From Oscillospiraceae bacterium (GTDB taxonomy: Bacteria; Bacillota; Clostridia; Oscillospirales; Acutalibacteraceae), in NCBI GenBank assembly GCA_902796295.1, contig CADBOL010000178.1, positions 1 to 5,075 on the forward strand: a stretch of 5,075 nucleotides of DNA, read 5' to 3'. Both the position numbers and the translations under genes were made by a program. Below are positions 4,627-5,075 of the stretch, one piece after another (the first letter of the stretch is position 1; the number at the start of each line of letters is the position of its first letter). Under the pieces are notes generated by a model. The model saw only the letters and a program-made list of their open reading frames with translations, was not told the DNA's origin and did not search any database.

Positions 4627-4890
4627 ATGTTCGTTAAAGATGTAACAGTTCAGAATCAGGTTGGTCTTCACGCTCGCCCGGCCACATATTTCATTCAGAA
4701 GGCAAACGAGTTCAAATCATCAATCTGGGTGGAGAAAGACGAACGCAAAGTCAACGCCAAGAGCCTTCTCGGCGTGCTTTCACTCGGCATCATGGGCGAT
4801 ACCGGTATCCGTATCATCGCTTCCGGCTCCGATGAAGAGCAGGCAGTCAACGATCTTGTAAAGCTTGTTGAATCAGGCTTTGCCGATTGA
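4627..4890 (+). CDS. ptsH: Phosphocarrier protein HPr
   Basis: HPr is the cytoplasmic carrier that takes phosphate from enzyme I (PEP-dependent) and passes it to the EIIA domains of sugar transporters. In Bacillota it is also phosphorylated on Ser46 by HPr kinase to drive CcpA-mediated catabolite control. The 87-residue product is the normal family length. The active-site segment GLHARPAT (13-20) carries His15 and Arg17. NAKSLLGVLSLG (43-54) carries the regulatory Ser46. Having His15 rules out Crh, which has Gln there. The start is ATG 4627, six bases after GAGGAGA (4614-4620); a TTG at 4612 is inside the ribosome-site region and is rejected. It is a single-gene unit with its own promoter and terminator. 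No ptsI follows before the terminator, unlike the ptsHI operons of many bacteria. It is probably the host gene next to the phage-derived cluster. Confidence 0.96.
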   Translation: MFVKDVTVQNQVGLHARPATYFIQKANEFKSSIWVEKDERKVNAKSLLGVLSLGIMGDTGIRIIASGSDEEQAVNDLVKLVESGFAD

Positions 4891-4924
4891 CAGGCTGCGT
4901 TCAGTAAAACAAATTAACACAAAA

Positions 4925-4954
4925 GCCCGTCGGGATTCCCGGCGGGCAATTTTT
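4925..4954 (+). terminator. Intrinsic terminator of ptsH
   Basis: GCCCGTCGGG (4925-4934) pairs with CCCGGCGGGC (4938-4947) over 10 bp (one G-U pair) around an ATT loop, followed by AATTTTT. It lies 34 bases after the HPr stop codon and is a strong intrinsic terminator. Confidence 0.9.
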
Positions 4955-5024
4955 AATGAGTAATCAGTAATGAGTAATTAGTAATTATGGGTCGCACGCA
5001 AGCGTGCTCCGGATTATAATATGC
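4955..5024 (+). repeat. Heptamer tandem repeat plus hairpin, copy 2
   Basis: AATGAGT, AATCAGT, AATGAGT and AATTAGT (starts 4955, 4962, 4969, 4976) are four consecutive 7-mers of the form AATNAGT, then a degenerate AATTATG. Next comes GGTCGC leading into the perfect hairpin GCACGC-AA-GCGTGC (4994-5007), then TCCGG and ATTATAATAT. The plan mirrors the element at 4156-4210, although the heptamer sequence differs. The remaining bases to 5075 hold no gene. They include CCACACCCG (5036-5044), the reverse complement of 3-11, so the repeat element may continue past the window edge. Confidence 0.55.
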
Positions 5025-5075
5025 TCACGCATTCGCCACACCCGTCACGGCTTAAATCCTTATCGCCGTGCCACC

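Noticed and set aside
3..5044. CGGGTGTGG at 3-11 and its reverse complement at 5036-5044 as terminal inverted repeats of one mobile element
   Set aside because: Only nine bases match and the flanks diverge. No transposase lies between, and both copies lie next to other intergenic repeats.

Overview
The window looks like a chromosomal stretch of a Clostridia-type Bacillota, probably an Oscillospirales/Ruminococcaceae-like gut bacterium. This placement is an inference. It rests on AAGGAGG ribosome sites, an HPr carrying both His15 and Ser46, intrinsic terminators with short loops, many small hairpin and heptamer repeats between genes, and proteins resembling those of clostridial prophages.

Layout. 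Positions 1-349 hold no convincing protein gene. They contain a compact multi-hairpin element (41-143) and, on the minus strand, a good sigma-A promoter (243-271) aimed at a predicted small RNA of about 72 nt (165-236) whose ends pair in a 15-bp stem ending in a U-run. Positions 350-4101 are six tightly packed plus-strand genes of phage head type: prohead protease with a Cys-rich zinc-finger-like insert, small head-decoration-like protein, HK97-fold major capsid protein, helical head-tail connector, head-closure-like protein, and a last gene that appears to fuse a tail-terminator-like domain to a tail-fibre-tip-like domain. Positions 4102-4611 are non-coding, with a GC-rich hairpin, heptamer repeats, an intrinsic terminator and the promoter and leader of the next gene. 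Positions 4627-4890 encode the phosphocarrier HPr (ptsH), followed by its own terminator and a second heptamer-plus-hairpin repeat up to the window end.

How the genes fit together. The six genes follow the standard order of a tailed-phage head module (protease, decoration, capsid, connector, closure, terminator), and all are open with small gaps or overlaps. No terminase, portal, tape measure, tail tube, lysis, integrase or repressor gene is visible. The cluster starts after non-coding repeats and ends at a terminator before a housekeeping gene. It could be a trimmed prophage, a satellite or gene-transfer-agent-like module, or a domesticated capsid locus. The left edge of the window prevents a decision, because terminase and portal genes could lie just outside it. 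The fused last gene, which joins a neck protein directly to a possible receptor-binding domain, is the most unusual protein here, and the minus-strand RNA candidate is the most unusual non-coding signal.
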